DNA of 64,000 nucleotides from Desulfomarina profundi (GCF_019703855.1 NZ_AP024086.1:1012501-1076500); one strand, 5' to 3'. Shown: positions 1 to 10,157, counted from the stretch's first letter. Numbers and translations are program-made. Notes: generated by a model from the letters alone, not told the origin.

Positions 1-34
1 AGTAATTATAGCATAATAAAAAAGTAAAAAACAA

Positions 35-1447
35 ATGAATTCAAATCAAAAATTATTAGCAACCCTTCCGAAAGTGGATGTCATTCTTTCTCACCTGGAG
101 AGTTCTGAAAATTTTTCGACACCCAGGCGTTTAGCTAAAATTGTCATTCGCAGGACAATTGAGAGGGAAAGAGAAACCATTCTGGCTGGCGGTAATGTCC
201 CCAGTAGAAGTCTGGAGGAATGGCTTGAGTTGGTGAAAAGAAATATAAGGAAAAAACAGGATCCAAACCTGAAGCGCATAATTAATGGTACAGGTGTTGT
301 AGTTCATACTAACCTTGGAAGGTCTATCCTGTCGAGGCAGTGTACAGAGAGTCTGACCAGGGCTGGAGGATTTTACTCAAATCTCGAATTTGATCTTCAA
401 AGTGGAAAACGTGGCAGCAGGTACAGTCTGGTCGAGGAGCTGATCTGTGATCTTACCGGAGCTGAAGCTGCAATAGTTGTTAACAATAATGCGGCTGCAG
501 TTCTCCTGGCTCTTGATACCCTGGCAAAAGATCGTGAGGTCATTGTATCCCGAGGGCAGCTCGTGGAAATAGGAGGATCTTTCAGGATACCTGATGTCAT
601 GAAAAAAAGCGGGGCAAGTCTTGTGGAAGTTGGGGCAACCAACAGAACACATCTTCGTGATTATGAAAATGCCATAACACCCGAGACCGCTCTATTGCTT
701 CGCGTGCATACCTCAAATTTCAGAATTATCGGTTTCACGTCGGATGTGTCGGCTGAAGAAATGGTTGAACTGGCAGGAAAAAAGAATCTTTTTACCATGG
801 AAGATCTTGGTAGCGGATGTCTTGTTGACCTTTCCAGGTACGGTTTTCCAAAGGAACCGACAGTTCAGGAAATAGTAAAAGCCGGCGTGGACGTTGTAAC
901 TTTCAGCGGAGATAAACTGCTGGGTGGCCCTCAGGCCGGGATTATAGTCGGGTGCAGTGAAGTTATTCAGAAAATAAAGGAAAACCCACTGAACAGAGCA
1001 CTGCGAATTGATAAGTTTACCCTTTCGTCACTAGAAAGTGTTCTGCGTGAATACTATGACACAGAAAATGCTCTGGCAAAAATACCGACACTGGCCATGC
1101 TGACGATTGAAAACAGAGAGTTGAAAAAAAGAGCCTTGCGAATTCAGCGTCGTTTGAAAAAAACTGTTCAGGCAGGGTGTGACTTCAAAATTGTGTCAAC
1201 TGTCAGCCGGGTTGGGGGTGGGGCACTTCCCGAATACAGTATTCCTTCCTGGGCCGTGGAGCTGGTTCCCGAAAAAATGAAGCTCAGCTCTCTTGAAAAG
1301 AGACTGCGCGATCTTGAAATCCCTGTAATCGGAAGAATAGAAAACGAACATTTTCTTCTTGATATTCGCACTGTAGGCGATCATGAAGTTGTTGATCTTG
1401 TCGGACAGCTCGAGGTTTTTTTTAAGGACGGGGAAAAGAGTGATTAA
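35..1447 (+). CDS. selA: L-seryl-tRNA(Sec) selenium transferase
   Basis: SelA is a PLP enzyme that converts seryl-tRNA(Sec) to selenocysteinyl-tRNA(Sec) using selenophosphate, in the cytoplasm. The 470-residue length fits the bacterial family. Visible family features are the INGTGVVVHTNLGRS segment near residue 85, the glycine-rich LEDLGSG-type segment (MEDLGSGCLVDLS) near 260, and the PLP-lysine region FSGDKLLGGPQAG near 305. The start at 35 has no good Shine-Dalgarno in front of it, but the N-terminus reads like family members (LLATLPKVDVIL). It overlaps the next gene by 8 bp at the preferred GTG start of that gene, so they are probably co-transcribed. Its presence implies that the organism makes selenoproteins; selB and selC are not in this window. 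Confidence 0.96.
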   Translation: MNSNQKLLATLPKVDVILSHLESSENFSTPRRLAKIVIRRTIERERETILAGGNVPSRSLEEWLELVKRNIRKKQDPNLKRIINGTGVVVHTNLGRSILSRQCTESLTRAGGFYSNLEFDLQSGKRGSRYSLVEELICDLTGAEAAIVVNNNAAAVLLALDTLAKDREVIVSRGQLVEIGGSFRIPDVMKKSGASLVEVGATNRTHLRDYENAITPETALLLRVHTSNFRIIGFTSDVSAEEMVELAGKKNLFTMEDLGSGCLVDLSRYGFPKEPTVQEIVKAGVDVVTFSGDKLLGGPQAGIIVGCSEVIQKIKENPLNRALRIDKFTLSSLESVLREYYDTENALAKIPTLAMLTIENRELKKRALRIQRRLKKTVQAGCDFKIVSTVSRVGGGALPEYSIPSWAVELVPEKMKLSSLEKRLRDLEIPVIGRIENEHFLLDIRTVGDHEVVDLVGQLEVFFKDGEKSD

Positions 1448-3629
1448 AAAAAAATTCCCATTGGCCTCAGGTAATCAGGCACTGGTTAAAAGAGATTTCC
1501 TTAGATTTTCAAAGGCTTTCACAGATATCCTTCTTGAAAAGGTTGCACCTGCGGAACACCTGGATTTTATTGCCGATGAAAGGCAGTTAAAAGAACAGTT
1601 TTCTGATGAATCATCCATAAATGAGCTTGTTGGAACGTTTCAGCTGGTTGTAGAGGATGGTCGTCGGGTCGGCAAGGTTGAAAATTTTCTTTTTCTCCCT
1701 TTTCTCCTGTCAGATCAAAGTGTTATCCTGGCTGTGTTTTCAAGGCTCGATCCGCTTTTTATGCGGCGGGTTACAGAGGACTGGCTGTTTGATGTCAGGC
1801 GGGAGGCCAAGCGCAGTTTTCTGCTACTGAAACAGGCCCGGATTGACGATCTGACCGGGTTGTTCAATCTGTCAAATCTCTACTCTCTTCTTGATACCTT
1901 TTCTTCTGCTCGAAATATTCAGCTGCTTGTTGTTGAAATTCCAGGAAGAAGTATGACCTTCCAGGCGGCGAGTCGTCATTTGCAGAGGTGCGTAGAGATT
2001 TTACGAACTTCTGTTCCTGAGGGAGCAATTCTGCACCATCTCGGCAACTCCATTTTTGCAATTGTTTCCGATCGTCACCGCGAGAGCGGGAACACATGTC
2101 TGACCGCTTCACTTGTGGCTTACCTGAAAAGGGAGGGGGTTAAAAAAGTTCATATTGGTACAACCTGTTCAACGAGAGGAAACAGTGGAGAGAAAAAGGG
2201 GAGAATTTTTCTCGATGAGGCATGGACAGCCCTTCAGGTTGCCAAAAAACGTGGACCGTATGGTTTTTGCGATTTTGATCTACTGGCCCATCCGGAAGCT
2301 CATCCTCTGGTTCGTCCACAGGAAAGACTTTTACGAAAACTCAGGCGCTTGTGGCGACAGTCTGAAAAGTTTTTTCTTGTACATTTCCGCAGTGATGAAA
2401 AACAATTTTCGATTGTCAATGATATACGGGCACTGGTGGACAGGGGTGAGTCTATTCCTGTCGGTAATGATCTACTGGTTTATCTTGACGGTGAAAGTGA
2501 TGTCCAGGTATTGCAATGGACTGAAAATATACTGGAAAGTTACAGGAAAAAGAAAGACGGCAACACTGTTTCCGCCGGAATATGCGGTTTTCCTTATGCT
2601 GATTTCAAGAAAGCGGAAATACCCTATAACTGCCTGAAAGCATTGGAGCATGCCTCTTTCTATGGCAATAGTTCTGCGGTTTTTTTTGACGCCGTCAGCC
2701 TGAATATCAGTGGTGATATTTTTTTTGGAGACGGAGATCTTGTACAGGCGGTAAAGGAGTATAAAAGAGGGTTGTTATGTGATGCTGAAAATATAAACCT
2801 GTATAACAGCCTGGGAGTAGCCTATGCTCTGATGAACAGACATAAACAGGCTGAAGAATGTTTTAAAAATGGATTAGAGCTGGATGCGGACAATTTTATG
2901 GCCTTGTACAATCTTGGTTTGGGAGAACTTGAAAGGGGAAGAAAAGAAAAAGCTATCTCCTTTTTCAGGCAGTCTCTGGAATGTGGGATTGATGAGAACC
3001 TGAATGCGTCTGTCCGGGAGGATCTGAGTTTTCGAATTGGTGTTCTTTCTTCGGAAACCGGTGATTATCAGGTGGGGCTGGATTTCCTCCTTCCTCTCTA
3101 CGACTTGTTTTCCGGGACTTGCCGGGCAGATCGAATTGTGTACCATATCGGGTTATGTTATTGCGGACTTGGCTTTGCTTCCGAGGCCATGATGTGGCTG
3201 CAGAGAGCTCTTCGGATCAATGAGTTTGATCACCGGGCCATGAATCTTCTCGGCGAAGTCTATTTTGAAAATGGAGAGGGGGCGGAGGTGGCTCTTTCTC
3301 TCTGTCGAAAAAGTGTGGAACTCTGTCCGGATCTGCCTGGATATCGTATAGTGCTGGCCAGGATTCAGATTCATTGTGGATTATTTTATGAGGCCATGGA
3401 TGTACTCAGGCTCTGTCTGAAAGATAAACAATTTCAGGTTGAAGCCCGATTACTTCTTGCCAGATGCTGTTGTGAGCTTGGTCATGAAAAAAGAGCCCGT
3501 AACTGGTTGAATAAAATCGCTGAGCAGGAAGGAAAGAAGTTTAAAGAATATGCTGTGTTATCCCGTAACCTCTCAGGGAGAGCTCCTGGATCAGCAGTGA
3601 TTCAGAATCAATTGAATGAGGGACAATAA
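1440..3629 (+). CDS. GGDEF-like / TPR-repeat protein
   Basis: A protein of about 729 residues. The middle part has a GGDEF-like entry motif (DDLTGLFNLSNLYSLLD), but I see no intact GG(D/E)EF signature after it, so diguanylate cyclase activity is doubtful. The C-terminal third carries tetratricopeptide repeats (for example NLYNSLGVAYALMNRHKQAEECF and FMALYNLGLGELERGRKEKA), suggesting a protein-interaction scaffold. An upstream ATG at 1383 is in frame but lies inside selA; the GTG at 1440 overlaps the selA stop by 8 bp and is preferred. The stop at 3627-3629 abuts the next ATG at 3630, so this gene sits in a tight operon with selA and the LOG-family gene. Role unknown; a signalling or assembly function is inference. 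Confidence 0.75.
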   Translation: MIKKKFPLASGNQALVKRDFLRFSKAFTDILLEKVAPAEHLDFIADERQLKEQFSDESSINELVGTFQLVVEDGRRVGKVENFLFLPFLLSDQSVILAVFSRLDPLFMRRVTEDWLFDVRREAKRSFLLLKQARIDDLTGLFNLSNLYSLLDTFSSARNIQLLVVEIPGRSMTFQAASRHLQRCVEILRTSVPEGAILHHLGNSIFAIVSDRHRESGNTCLTASLVAYLKREGVKKVHIGTTCSTRGNSGEKKGRIFLDEAWTALQVAKKRGPYGFCDFDLLAHPEAHPLVRPQERLLRKLRRLWRQSEKFFLVHFRSDEKQFSIVNDIRALVDRGESIPVGNDLLVYLDGESDVQVLQWTENILESYRKKKDGNTVSAGICGFPYADFKKAEIPYNCLKALEHASFYGNSSAVFFDAVSLNISGDIFFGDGDLVQAVKEYKRGLLCDAENINLYNSLGVAYALMNRHKQAEECFKNGLELDADNFMALYNLGLGELERGRKEKAISFFRQSLECGIDENLNASVREDLSFRIGVLSSETGDYQVGLDFLLPLYDLFSGTCRADRIVYHIGLCYCGLGFASEAMMWLQRALRINEFDHRAMNLLGEVYFENGEGAEVALSLCRKSVELCPDLPGYRIVLARIQIHCGLFYEAMDVLRLCLKDKQFQVEARLLLARCCCELGHEKRARNWLNKIAEQEGKKFKEYAVLSRNLSGRAPGSAVIQNQLNEGQ

Positions 3630-4313
3630 ATGGAAAGAAAAGAGAGAAGAAAGGTGAGAAGAGAACATAAGTATTGTCTGGATAATTCCGTAATCGGAGA
3701 TTCATGGCGGATGTTCAGAATAATGTCCGAATTTGTTGACGGTTTTGATGCCATGTCGGCTATTGACGTTCCTGCTGTTACAATTTATGGATCGGCTCGA
3801 ACTCCGCCGGAAAACAAATATTATCAGCTGGCTGATCAGATTGCGGGCGAACTGGTAAAAAGCGGTTATGGCATTATCACCGGTGGTGGGCCGGGTATCA
3901 TGGAGGCTGCCAACAAAGGAGCTGCTGAAGCAGGAGGAGTGTCCGTGGGGCTGAATATAAATCTACCCCATGAACAACGACCTAATCCATATTCCAATTT
4001 TGAGTTAAATTTTAAATATTTCTTTGTTCGCAAAGTGATGTTCATGAAATATTCCATGGGGTTCATCTGTATGCCCGGCGGCTTTGGTTCTCTGGATGAA
4101 CTTTTTGAGTCCCTGACACTTATCCAGACAGAAAGAATTAAACCGTTTCCAATTGTTCTGGTTGGCAGCAAGTTCTGGAAGGGACTGGTTGACTGGATTG
4201 AAGAGCAACTGCTTGGGTGCGGCAATATAAGTGAGAAAGACAAGTTCCTTTTTAAAGTGATGGATGATGTTGATGAAATCGTGAATTATTTTCAGAAAAC
4301 TATTGCTGCATAA
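3630..4313 (+). CDS. LOG-family (TIGR00730) nucleoside-phosphate hydrolase-like protein
   Basis: A 227-residue Rossmann-fold protein of the family once annotated as 'lysine decarboxylase' and known in several bacteria and plants to be cytokinin-type nucleotide phosphoribohydrolases (LOG) or nucleotide 5'-monophosphate nucleosidases. The two family signatures are clear: GGGPGIMEAANKGA near residue 85 and PGGFGSLDELFE near 150. A charged N-terminal extension of about 45 residues precedes the fold. It starts directly at the end of the GGDEF/TPR gene, so it is translated from the same message. The natural substrate cannot be read from the sequence; salvage or repair of nucleotides is the general expectation. 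Confidence 0.88.
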   Translation: MERKERRKVRREHKYCLDNSVIGDSWRMFRIMSEFVDGFDAMSAIDVPAVTIYGSARTPPENKYYQLADQIAGELVKSGYGIITGGGPGIMEAANKGAAEAGGVSVGLNINLPHEQRPNPYSNFELNFKYFFVRKVMFMKYSMGFICMPGGFGSLDELFESLTLIQTERIKPFPIVLVGSKFWKGLVDWIEEQLLGCGNISEKDKFLFKVMDDVDEIVNYFQKTIAA

Positions 4314-4380
4314 AAACCTTTTTAAAAATTACCTGACAGGTTGCAGGTGCGCACTGGCTGAAAAATAACAGAAAGAATCT

Positions 4381-4408
4381 TTGCTATCTTTTTTTGTTAT
4401 GCTACAAT
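4381..4408 (+). promoter_or_regulatory. putative sigma-70 promoter of the pilT-type gene
   Basis: TTGCTA at 4381-4386 and TACAAT at 4403-4408 are separated by 16 bp, about 50 bp before the ATG at 4460. The fit to -35/-10 consensus is good but untested. Confidence 0.5.
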
Positions 4409-4459
4409 CAAGGCTGGAAAAAAAGGAGTTTGTTTAAATAGTTATATTTGAGGAAAATT

Positions 4460-5541
4460 ATGGCCCAGATTGATGGTTTTTTTAAATTGATGAATGATGA
4501 AGGTGCTTCCGATCTGCATATGGTTGCCGAACAGCAGCCTCTGCTCCGTATTCGGGAGATATGGAGCGGGTCAAATTCAAAAAACTGGGCAATGATGAGC
4601 TCCGGGCCATGTTGTATGAGATTTGTCCCGAGGAAAAAATCAAGGTTTTTGAGGAAACAGGTGACGTTGATTTTGGTTATGAAATCCCCGGCCTGGCTCG
4701 ATACAGGTGTAACTTTTTTCAACAGAAATATGGTGTCGGAGCTGTTTTTCGGGAGATTCCCAGTGAAATAATGACCTGTGATCAGCTGGGACTACCAAAG
4801 GTCATTGCCCGTCTCGCTCATCTGCCGAAAGGACTTGTTCTGGTCACAGGGCCGACAGGTTCAGGAAAGTCCACAACCCTTGCCGCCATAGTGGATGAGG
4901 CCAACAAGACCAGGAAAGATCATATTCTTACCATTGAGGATCCCATAGAATTTGTTCACAGAAGTCAGAAATGCATTATCAATCACAGGGAAGTCGGAAC
5001 TCATACCAAAAGTTTTTCTTCAGCGTTGCGGGGGGCTTTGCGTGAGGATCCTGATATCATAATGGTTGGTGAATTGCGTGATCTGGAAACGATTTCCCTG
5101 GCAATGGAAGCGGCTATGACCGGTCACCTGGTTTTCGGAACCCTGCACACTATCAACGCCATGAAAACCGTTGACCGTATAATTGAAATCTTTCCGGCCA
5201 ACCAGCAGGGTCAGGTCAGATCCACACTTTCAGATGCCTTGAAAGCGGTGGTGTCCCAGACCCTTTTTAAACGGGTTGATATCAAGGGCAGATGTGCTGC
5301 CCTGGAAATCCTCATTGCAACACCGGCTGTTAGAAACCTTATCAGGGACTCTAAAACATTCCAGATACTCTCCACCATGCAGACTGGGAAAAAATACGGT
5401 ATGCAGACCCTGGATGATGCTATCATGGAGTATTTGCAGAAGAAGATGATCAGTGCGGACGATGCCTATTCCAATGCTGTAGAAAAGGCGAAATTTGTTA
5501 AATTCCTGCGAAAACCCCCATCGGATTTTACCGAAGTGTAG
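4460..5541 (+). CDS. pilT: PilT-type retraction ATPase (one-base frameshift)
   Basis: Hexameric secretion ATPase of the PilT family, which depolymerises type IV pili at the inner-membrane base. The start ATG at 4460 follows an AGGA site, and the first 31 residues (MAQIDGFFKLMNDEGASDLH and on) are a normal PilT N-terminus. The frame then breaks at the G run 4554-4556. Restoring one G continues as RIRGDMERVKFKKL and gives 360 residues, the usual length. The rest has the Walker A motif GPTGSGKST, the acidic Walker B region ALREDPDIIMVGELRD and the His box TGHLVFGTLHT. No other pilus gene is nearby, but comEC follows convergently with a 14-bp overlap of the ends. The break resembles nine others in the window and is probably a sequence error. 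If real, the long downstream frame lacks the N-terminal domain. Confidence 0.88.
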
Positions 5542-8029
5542 CCGCTGTTTCTCTTCTGATCAGATATCGTTTTATTCCAAGTAATGGATTCCCCTCCCTT
5601 ACGTGATGTCCGAACAGGGCGTAACCGTCATCACCATCGATTATTTCGATGGTTCCGTAGTGGGCTGTGGTCAGCATAGTGATGTTGTTTTTTTGGCAGA
5701 GTAGCTGCAATCCTGGAAATGGAAAATATTTTTTCCTCGTTTTACCGGCGGATACAACCATGATTCGGGGACTGATCTTCCTGAGAAACTGCTCGGAATT
5801 GGATGTTGCCGATCCGTGATGGGGTGAAAGAAGAATATCGCTGTGCAGGGGGAAGTGTTGGTCCAGAAGGGAGTATTCTGTTTTCTTTTCTATATCACCG
5901 GGAAAAAGAGCAGAGAAATTTTTTCCGGCAACCTTTATGACCAGGCCATTATTTTCTCCTTTTCTGTCTCCCGGCCAGGATGTTGTATTGGCAATACACC
6001 TTATCTTTCTGGTCTGTTCAAGAAATGCACCATTTTTCGCCAGCTTTGTCATTATTCCCTTTGCTCGTGCTTTCTCCAGAAATCGTGCGAAAAAAGGGTC
6101 GTGCCCTGAATAAGTGTTTACCCAAATAATGGATGGAGAAAAATGTTCTACGATAAACGGCAAGCCATTGTAATGGTCTGCATCCGGGTGGGTGACAATG
6201 ACTGCATCGATTTTGGAGATACCTTTTTGCCAGAGATACGGAGCAATAACTCTTCTTCCCACCGAAGGAGAGATATACGATGAGCCGCCTCCATCGATAA
6301 GCAGTCTGTATCCTGACGGGAGGGTGATAAACGCGGCACTTCCCTGACCTACATCGAGAAAAGAGATTGAGAATTTTCTCTCAGTTAATTTGATGTCAAA
6401 AAGAGAGGAAACAAGATAGAAGAGAAGGGTACAGATGACGCCAAGGGCAGGTATAGACATTTTCATCTGCAACTTTCTGGAGATGACTGACATGGTCAGA
6501 AAAAAATAGTAGAACAGGATCAGGGGGACAGGTGGTGTTGGCAGGAAGACATCTGAAAATGGTAAAGCAGCAAAAAACTGTACACATTGAATAGCTGCAG
6601 CCAGACCGTGGCTGCCTGTCTGCAGCAAAAATTCTCCCAATGGTGGCAGGATGAAGAGAAAGGGGAGAGAAAGGAAACCAAACAGAAGGCCCCAAAGGCA
6701 GATCAGGGGTTCTATCACAAGATTTGCAACGGGTCCGACAAGGGATACCCTGTTAAAATAATAGAGCGATATTGGTGCAGTTGCCAGAAAGGCAACCAGT
6801 GAAACCAGCATGGATGAGACAAGCCATGCTCCGGTTACGGCCATGAAGCTCTGTGGATGTTCCATTTCCCAGGAAGATGAAATAATTCTTCTCAGGCAGG
6901 GAAGGATAAAGAGGATGGCTGCAACCGCTGCAAAGGAGAGCTGGAAAGAAGCTGTGAACAGCTGAAGAGGAGAATAGATCAGAATAGCCAGTGCGGCACT
7001 GCAGAGGAGCTCGGGTGAAGATTTCTTTCGATCGATACAGAGAGCCGCAAGAACTATTGAACTCATGATCACAGCCCGGACAACCGGTGCATTGAGTCCT
7101 GTAATTGATGAGTACAGGAGTAGAACCGGCAGGGATAAAAGAGCTGCTGTTTTTTTTATTCTCAATTTGAGCAGAAGAGTTTCAGACCTTTTCAAGGCAT
7201 GATGGAAAAGGAAGAAGAGCAGTGCTCCCAGGATTCCCATATGAATGCCGGAAATAGCCAGAATATGCATGACACCGGCTGCTTTGAACTGTTCCTGCAG
7301 AGTATTATCCACCCCTGATCGGTCACCGAGAAGAATGGCCCGGTAGAGTCCTTCAAGATTCGGAGCAACTGTCCGTTTGATTTTTTCGGCGATGGCCTGT
7401 CTCAAATTTTCCGGAAAATACTTTATTTTTTCGGTAATCCCTTTTTTGTTTGCCAGTTTTTGGACAAAAAGCGGGTTGCGTATTACTCCCGTAATCCAGA
7501 TATTTTTTCTCGCAAGATATCGGCTGTAATCAAAACTGCCGGGCGAAAGGTAGCTCTGTGGTCGTTTCAACTCGGCTCGAATGGCCAGCATGTCTCCGGG
7601 AAAGATGTTCTGCGGCCATTTTCCGGAAAGTCTCAGGAGGACGCGTCCAGTGGCTGGTGTGAAAAACCGCTGTTTTTGAAATTGGAGGGAATGTAATGAA
7701 ACTGTAATCCTGGTGGTATCTCCATGCTCGTTGTATTCAGGCATGGCGTGCAGGGTTCCCACAAGAATGGCTTCACTTTTTTCCTTAATCCGGTTGTAAA
7801 TATTATCTGGATTAGCCGGATGATGTAATTGTTGTGAGGCCTGCAGCAGGCCCAGGCCGAAAAAAAGGATGAGCATCAGCCAGTACACCGATCTGTTACG
7901 GTTTCGAAAATGAACACTGGCAATCAGAAAAAGAAAAAGGATAAGAACGCCCTTCATGGGGAAACTTTCCGGGGGAAGGTGTTCAATAAATAAAGTGGAG
8001 GTTATGCCCAGGACAAAGGCCAGAGTCAC
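5528..8029 (-). CDS. comEC: ComEC/Rec2 DNA-uptake channel protein
   Basis: An 833-residue polytopic membrane protein that in naturally competent bacteria forms the inner-membrane channel for single-stranded DNA. It has an N-terminal OB-like soluble region between membrane segments (residues about 60-200), the central ComEC core with the family motif (LLGDRSGV, then AAGVMHILAISGIHMG near 255), many membrane segments, and a C-terminal metallo-beta-lactamase domain with LDVGQGSAAFI and THPDADHYNG near 555-625. The start codon is a GTG at 8029 with no clear ribosome site; the frame is open back to the waaA stop, so the start is uncertain. It lies directly downstream of waaA on the same strand. 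Natural transformation is possible but not shown by this gene alone. Confidence 0.93.
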   Translation of the reverse strand: MTLAFVLGITSTLFIEHLPPESFPMKGVLILFLFLIASVHFRNRNRSVYWLMLILFFGLGLLQASQQLHHPANPDNIYNRIKEKSEAILVGTLHAMPEYNEHGDTTRITVSLHSLQFQKQRFFTPATGRVLLRLSGKWPQNIFPGDMLAIRAELKRPQSYLSPGSFDYSRYLARKNIWITGVIRNPLFVQKLANKKGITEKIKYFPENLRQAIAEKIKRTVAPNLEGLYRAILLGDRSGVDNTLQEQFKAAGVMHILAISGIHMGILGALLFFLFHHALKRSETLLLKLRIKKTAALLSLPVLLLYSSITGLNAPVVRAVIMSSIVLAALCIDRKKSSPELLCSAALAILIYSPLQLFTASFQLSFAAVAAILFILPCLRRIISSSWEMEHPQSFMAVTGAWLVSSMLVSLVAFLATAPISLYYFNRVSLVGPVANLVIEPLICLWGLLFGFLSLPFLFILPPLGEFLLQTGSHGLAAAIQCVQFFAALPFSDVFLPTPPVPLILFYYFFLTMSVISRKLQMKMSIPALGVICTLLFYLVSSLFDIKLTERKFSISFLDVGQGSAAFITLPSGYRLLIDGGGSSYISPSVGRRVIAPYLWQKGISKIDAVIVTHPDADHYNGLPFIVEHFSPSIIWVNTYSGHDPFFARFLEKARAKGIMTKLAKNGAFLEQTRKIRCIANTTSWPGDRKGENNGLVIKVAGKNFSALFPGDIEKKTEYSLLDQHFPLHSDILLSPHHGSATSNSEQFLRKISPRIMVVSAGKTRKKYFPFPGLQLLCQKNNITMLTTAHYGTIEIIDGDDGYALFGHHVREGNPLLGIKRYLIRRETAATLR

Positions 8030-8069
8030 TGAGGGCAGCAGATGATACGAGAAAAGGGGAGAAGACGGT

Positions 8070-9359
8070 TCACATTAGTTTATTTAATATTTCCATATGG
8101 TTGTTGATAACACCGCGTTGCTGTTGAATACATTGCTGAGCGGCAAATCCATATTTTTCTCGTTTCCTGTCTGAGGCAAGAAATGATTCAAGGGATTGTT
8201 GTAGTTCATTCCCGTCCTTCACTTGTAGTCCTCCACCTGCCCGTAGCAGGGAGAGGGCAATTTCATGAAAGTCGCTCATATATGGACCAAAAAGAACAGG
8301 AATCCCGAAAAGGGCCGGTTCCACAGGGTTGTGCCCCCCGTAATTGACAAGGCTGCCACCAATAAAAGCAATATGGGAGAGCGAATAAAAATTGATGAGT
8401 TCTCCAATGGTATCAAGCAGAAAAATGGGTGAGCGGGAACTGTTCATGGAAGTTCTGCATTCAATATCCAGGTCCAATGATTCCGCGAGGGAACATATTT
8501 CCTCTTTTCGATTTGGATTTCGCGGAGCGACGATCAATAAGAGATGTGGAAAACTGTGGCGTAGAGTTTTAAAGACCTGAAAAAGCACTTCCTCTTCGCC
8601 GGGATGGGTTGATCCCGCAATGAGCAGTGTTTTTTCGGAAGGAAAGAGGGAGTGTAATTCGTTTGCTGCTGAATTATTCAGGATGTTCGTGTCAAATTTG
8701 AGGTTACCGGCTGTTTTGATACATTTCTCTCCAACTCCTAGTGTATTCATGGCTTTGGCATCGAATTCGGTCTGCATGAAGAGGTAGCGAAAAGAGCGAA
8801 AAAGTGGGCGGAAGAAAAAGCGGAATCGGTAGTATCCTTTCATCGACTTTTCTGATATCCTGCCGTTGACCAGAACTGCAGGAATGTTTTTCAGACGCAG
8901 ATAACCGAGAAGCCCGGGCCAGAAATCGGTCTCCACCAGGATGAACAGCATTGGTCGGATGCGATGGACAAAAAGCATAACGACCGGCAGGAGATCTATG
9001 GGCGAGGGAATAATATAATCAACGAGGTTGGCTGCCAGCTTACGGGCGATTGTATGCCCGGAGCGGGTTGCAATGGAAAAAACAATCCTGTGTCGGGGAT
9101 GGTCTCTGCGTAATCCCTCGAGGAGAGGGATTGCCGAGGTGACTTCTCCTACTGAAAGGGCATGGACCCAGATGGTTTTTTGACTTGCTGCTGACGCAGG
9201 GATAATCGCCGACAGACCCGCTCCGAGGCGGGCTGGTATGCGTCCCCTGTATTTGGGGATTGCCATGGCCGGAATGATTAACAGCAGCAATACAGGTAGA
9301 AAGAAAAGCTGCAATAAGCAGTAGAGTATGAACATTTTTTTCGCAGTCTCCCGCTTCAC
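8070..9359 (-). CDS. waaA: 3-deoxy-D-manno-octulosonic acid (Kdo) transferase
   Basis: WaaA/KdtA transfers Kdo from CMP-Kdo to lipid IVA at the cytoplasmic face of the inner membrane, the step that links lipid A to the LPS core. It is a GT-B fold glycosyltransferase. An N-terminal membrane anchor (LLQLFFLPVLLLLIIPAMA) is followed by the family motif IWVHALSVGEVTSAIPLL, then VLVETDFWPGLL, and the C-terminal nucleotide-binding part with IAGSTHPGEEE and GGHNPVEPALFG. The 429-residue length is normal. The start may be the GTG at 9359 or the ATG at 9335; neither has a strong ribosome site. Its presence shows a Gram-negative envelope with Kdo-containing LPS. Confidence 0.95.
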   Translation of the reverse strand: MKRETAKKMFILYCLLQLFFLPVLLLLIIPAMAIPKYRGRIPARLGAGLSAIIPASAASQKTIWVHALSVGEVTSAIPLLEGLRRDHPRHRIVFSIATRSGHTIARKLAANLVDYIIPSPIDLLPVVMLFVHRIRPMLFILVETDFWPGLLGYLRLKNIPAVLVNGRISEKSMKGYYRFRFFFRPLFRSFRYLFMQTEFDAKAMNTLGVGEKCIKTAGNLKFDTNILNNSAANELHSLFPSEKTLLIAGSTHPGEEEVLFQVFKTLRHSFPHLLLIVAPRNPNRKEEICSLAESLDLDIECRTSMNSSRSPIFLLDTIGELINFYSLSHIAFIGGSLVNYGGHNPVEPALFGIPVLFGPYMSDFHEIALSLLRAGGGLQVKDGNELQQSLESFLASDRKREKYGFAAQQCIQQQRGVINNHMEILNKLM

Positions 9360-9395
9360 GAAGCACGGGCGGCAAAAGCGTCATGAAAACACATT

Positions 9396-10157
9396 ATGAA
9401 TATTATCCTGGCCTCACCTGAGGAAATAACAGCCAGCCGTATTCGCCTGAGTGATCACAGGGCTGAGCATATTGTCAAAGTTCTTCGTTCAGGGCCGGGG
9501 GATATTGTCAGGTTTGGTATTATAAACGGTGGCAGAGGAAAAGCAAAGATTCTTGACTTGAAAAGAAAATTTCCTTTTTCTGTAGAGCTGCAGGTGGAAA
9601 TTTTCGAGGATATGGACAGGGCTTCTCCGATAGACCTGGTCCTTGCCCTGCCACGGCCAATCATGCTGAAGAGAGTATTGAGCCAGGTGAGTGCCATGGG
9701 TGTAGGTACTATCCATCTTATTCAGGCAAACCGGGTGGAAAAAAGTTTCTGGAAATCATCTATTGTAAGCGGGGAAGAATTTCTACCTCATTTACTCCAT
9801 GGTCTTGAACAGGCTGTAGCCACAAGGGTGCCGAAAGTCGTTGTTCACCGTCATTTCAGACCATTTATTGAAGACTTTTTTCCAAATATCAGGGAACAAT
9901 ATGGTTCTCTGCTTCTGGCCCATCCCGATGGAGGAAGCAGCCTGCAAGAGGGGTTTACAGAAAAAATAACTCCTGAACGGGTTCTTCTGGCCATTGGCCC
10001 TGAAGGGGGATGGGTCGACTTTGAGGTAAAAAAATTCCTGGAGCAGGGTTTTACTCCCTGCTCCATTGGTGAGCGGATTCTCAAGGTTGATACAGCGGTG
10101 ATTGCCCTTCATTCCCGTATCAGTCTGTTGCTTGAACAGTTGTCAATTCAACGGTAG
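9396..10157 (+). CDS. rsmE: 16S rRNA (uracil-1498-N3) methyltransferase
   Basis: RsmE is a SPOUT-class methyltransferase that uses S-adenosylmethionine to methylate U1498 of 16S rRNA. The 253-residue protein shows the N-terminal PUA-like domain (ITASRIRLSDHRAEHIVKVLR) and the trefoil-knot SAM site IGPEGGWVDFE near residue 210, followed by LGERILKVDTA-type sequence (IGERILKVDTAVIALH). It is divergent from waaA, with only 36 bp between the starts, and converges with gcdH with a 10-bp overlap of the ends. Confidence 0.94.
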   Translation: MNIILASPEEITASRIRLSDHRAEHIVKVLRSGPGDIVRFGIINGGRGKAKILDLKRKFPFSVELQVEIFEDMDRASPIDLVLALPRPIMLKRVLSQVSAMGVGTIHLIQANRVEKSFWKSSIVSGEEFLPHLLHGLEQAVATRVPKVVVHRHFRPFIEDFFPNIREQYGSLLLAHPDGGSSLQEGFTEKITPERVLLAIGPEGGWVDFEVKKFLEQGFTPCSIGERILKVDTAVIALHSRISLLLEQLSIQR

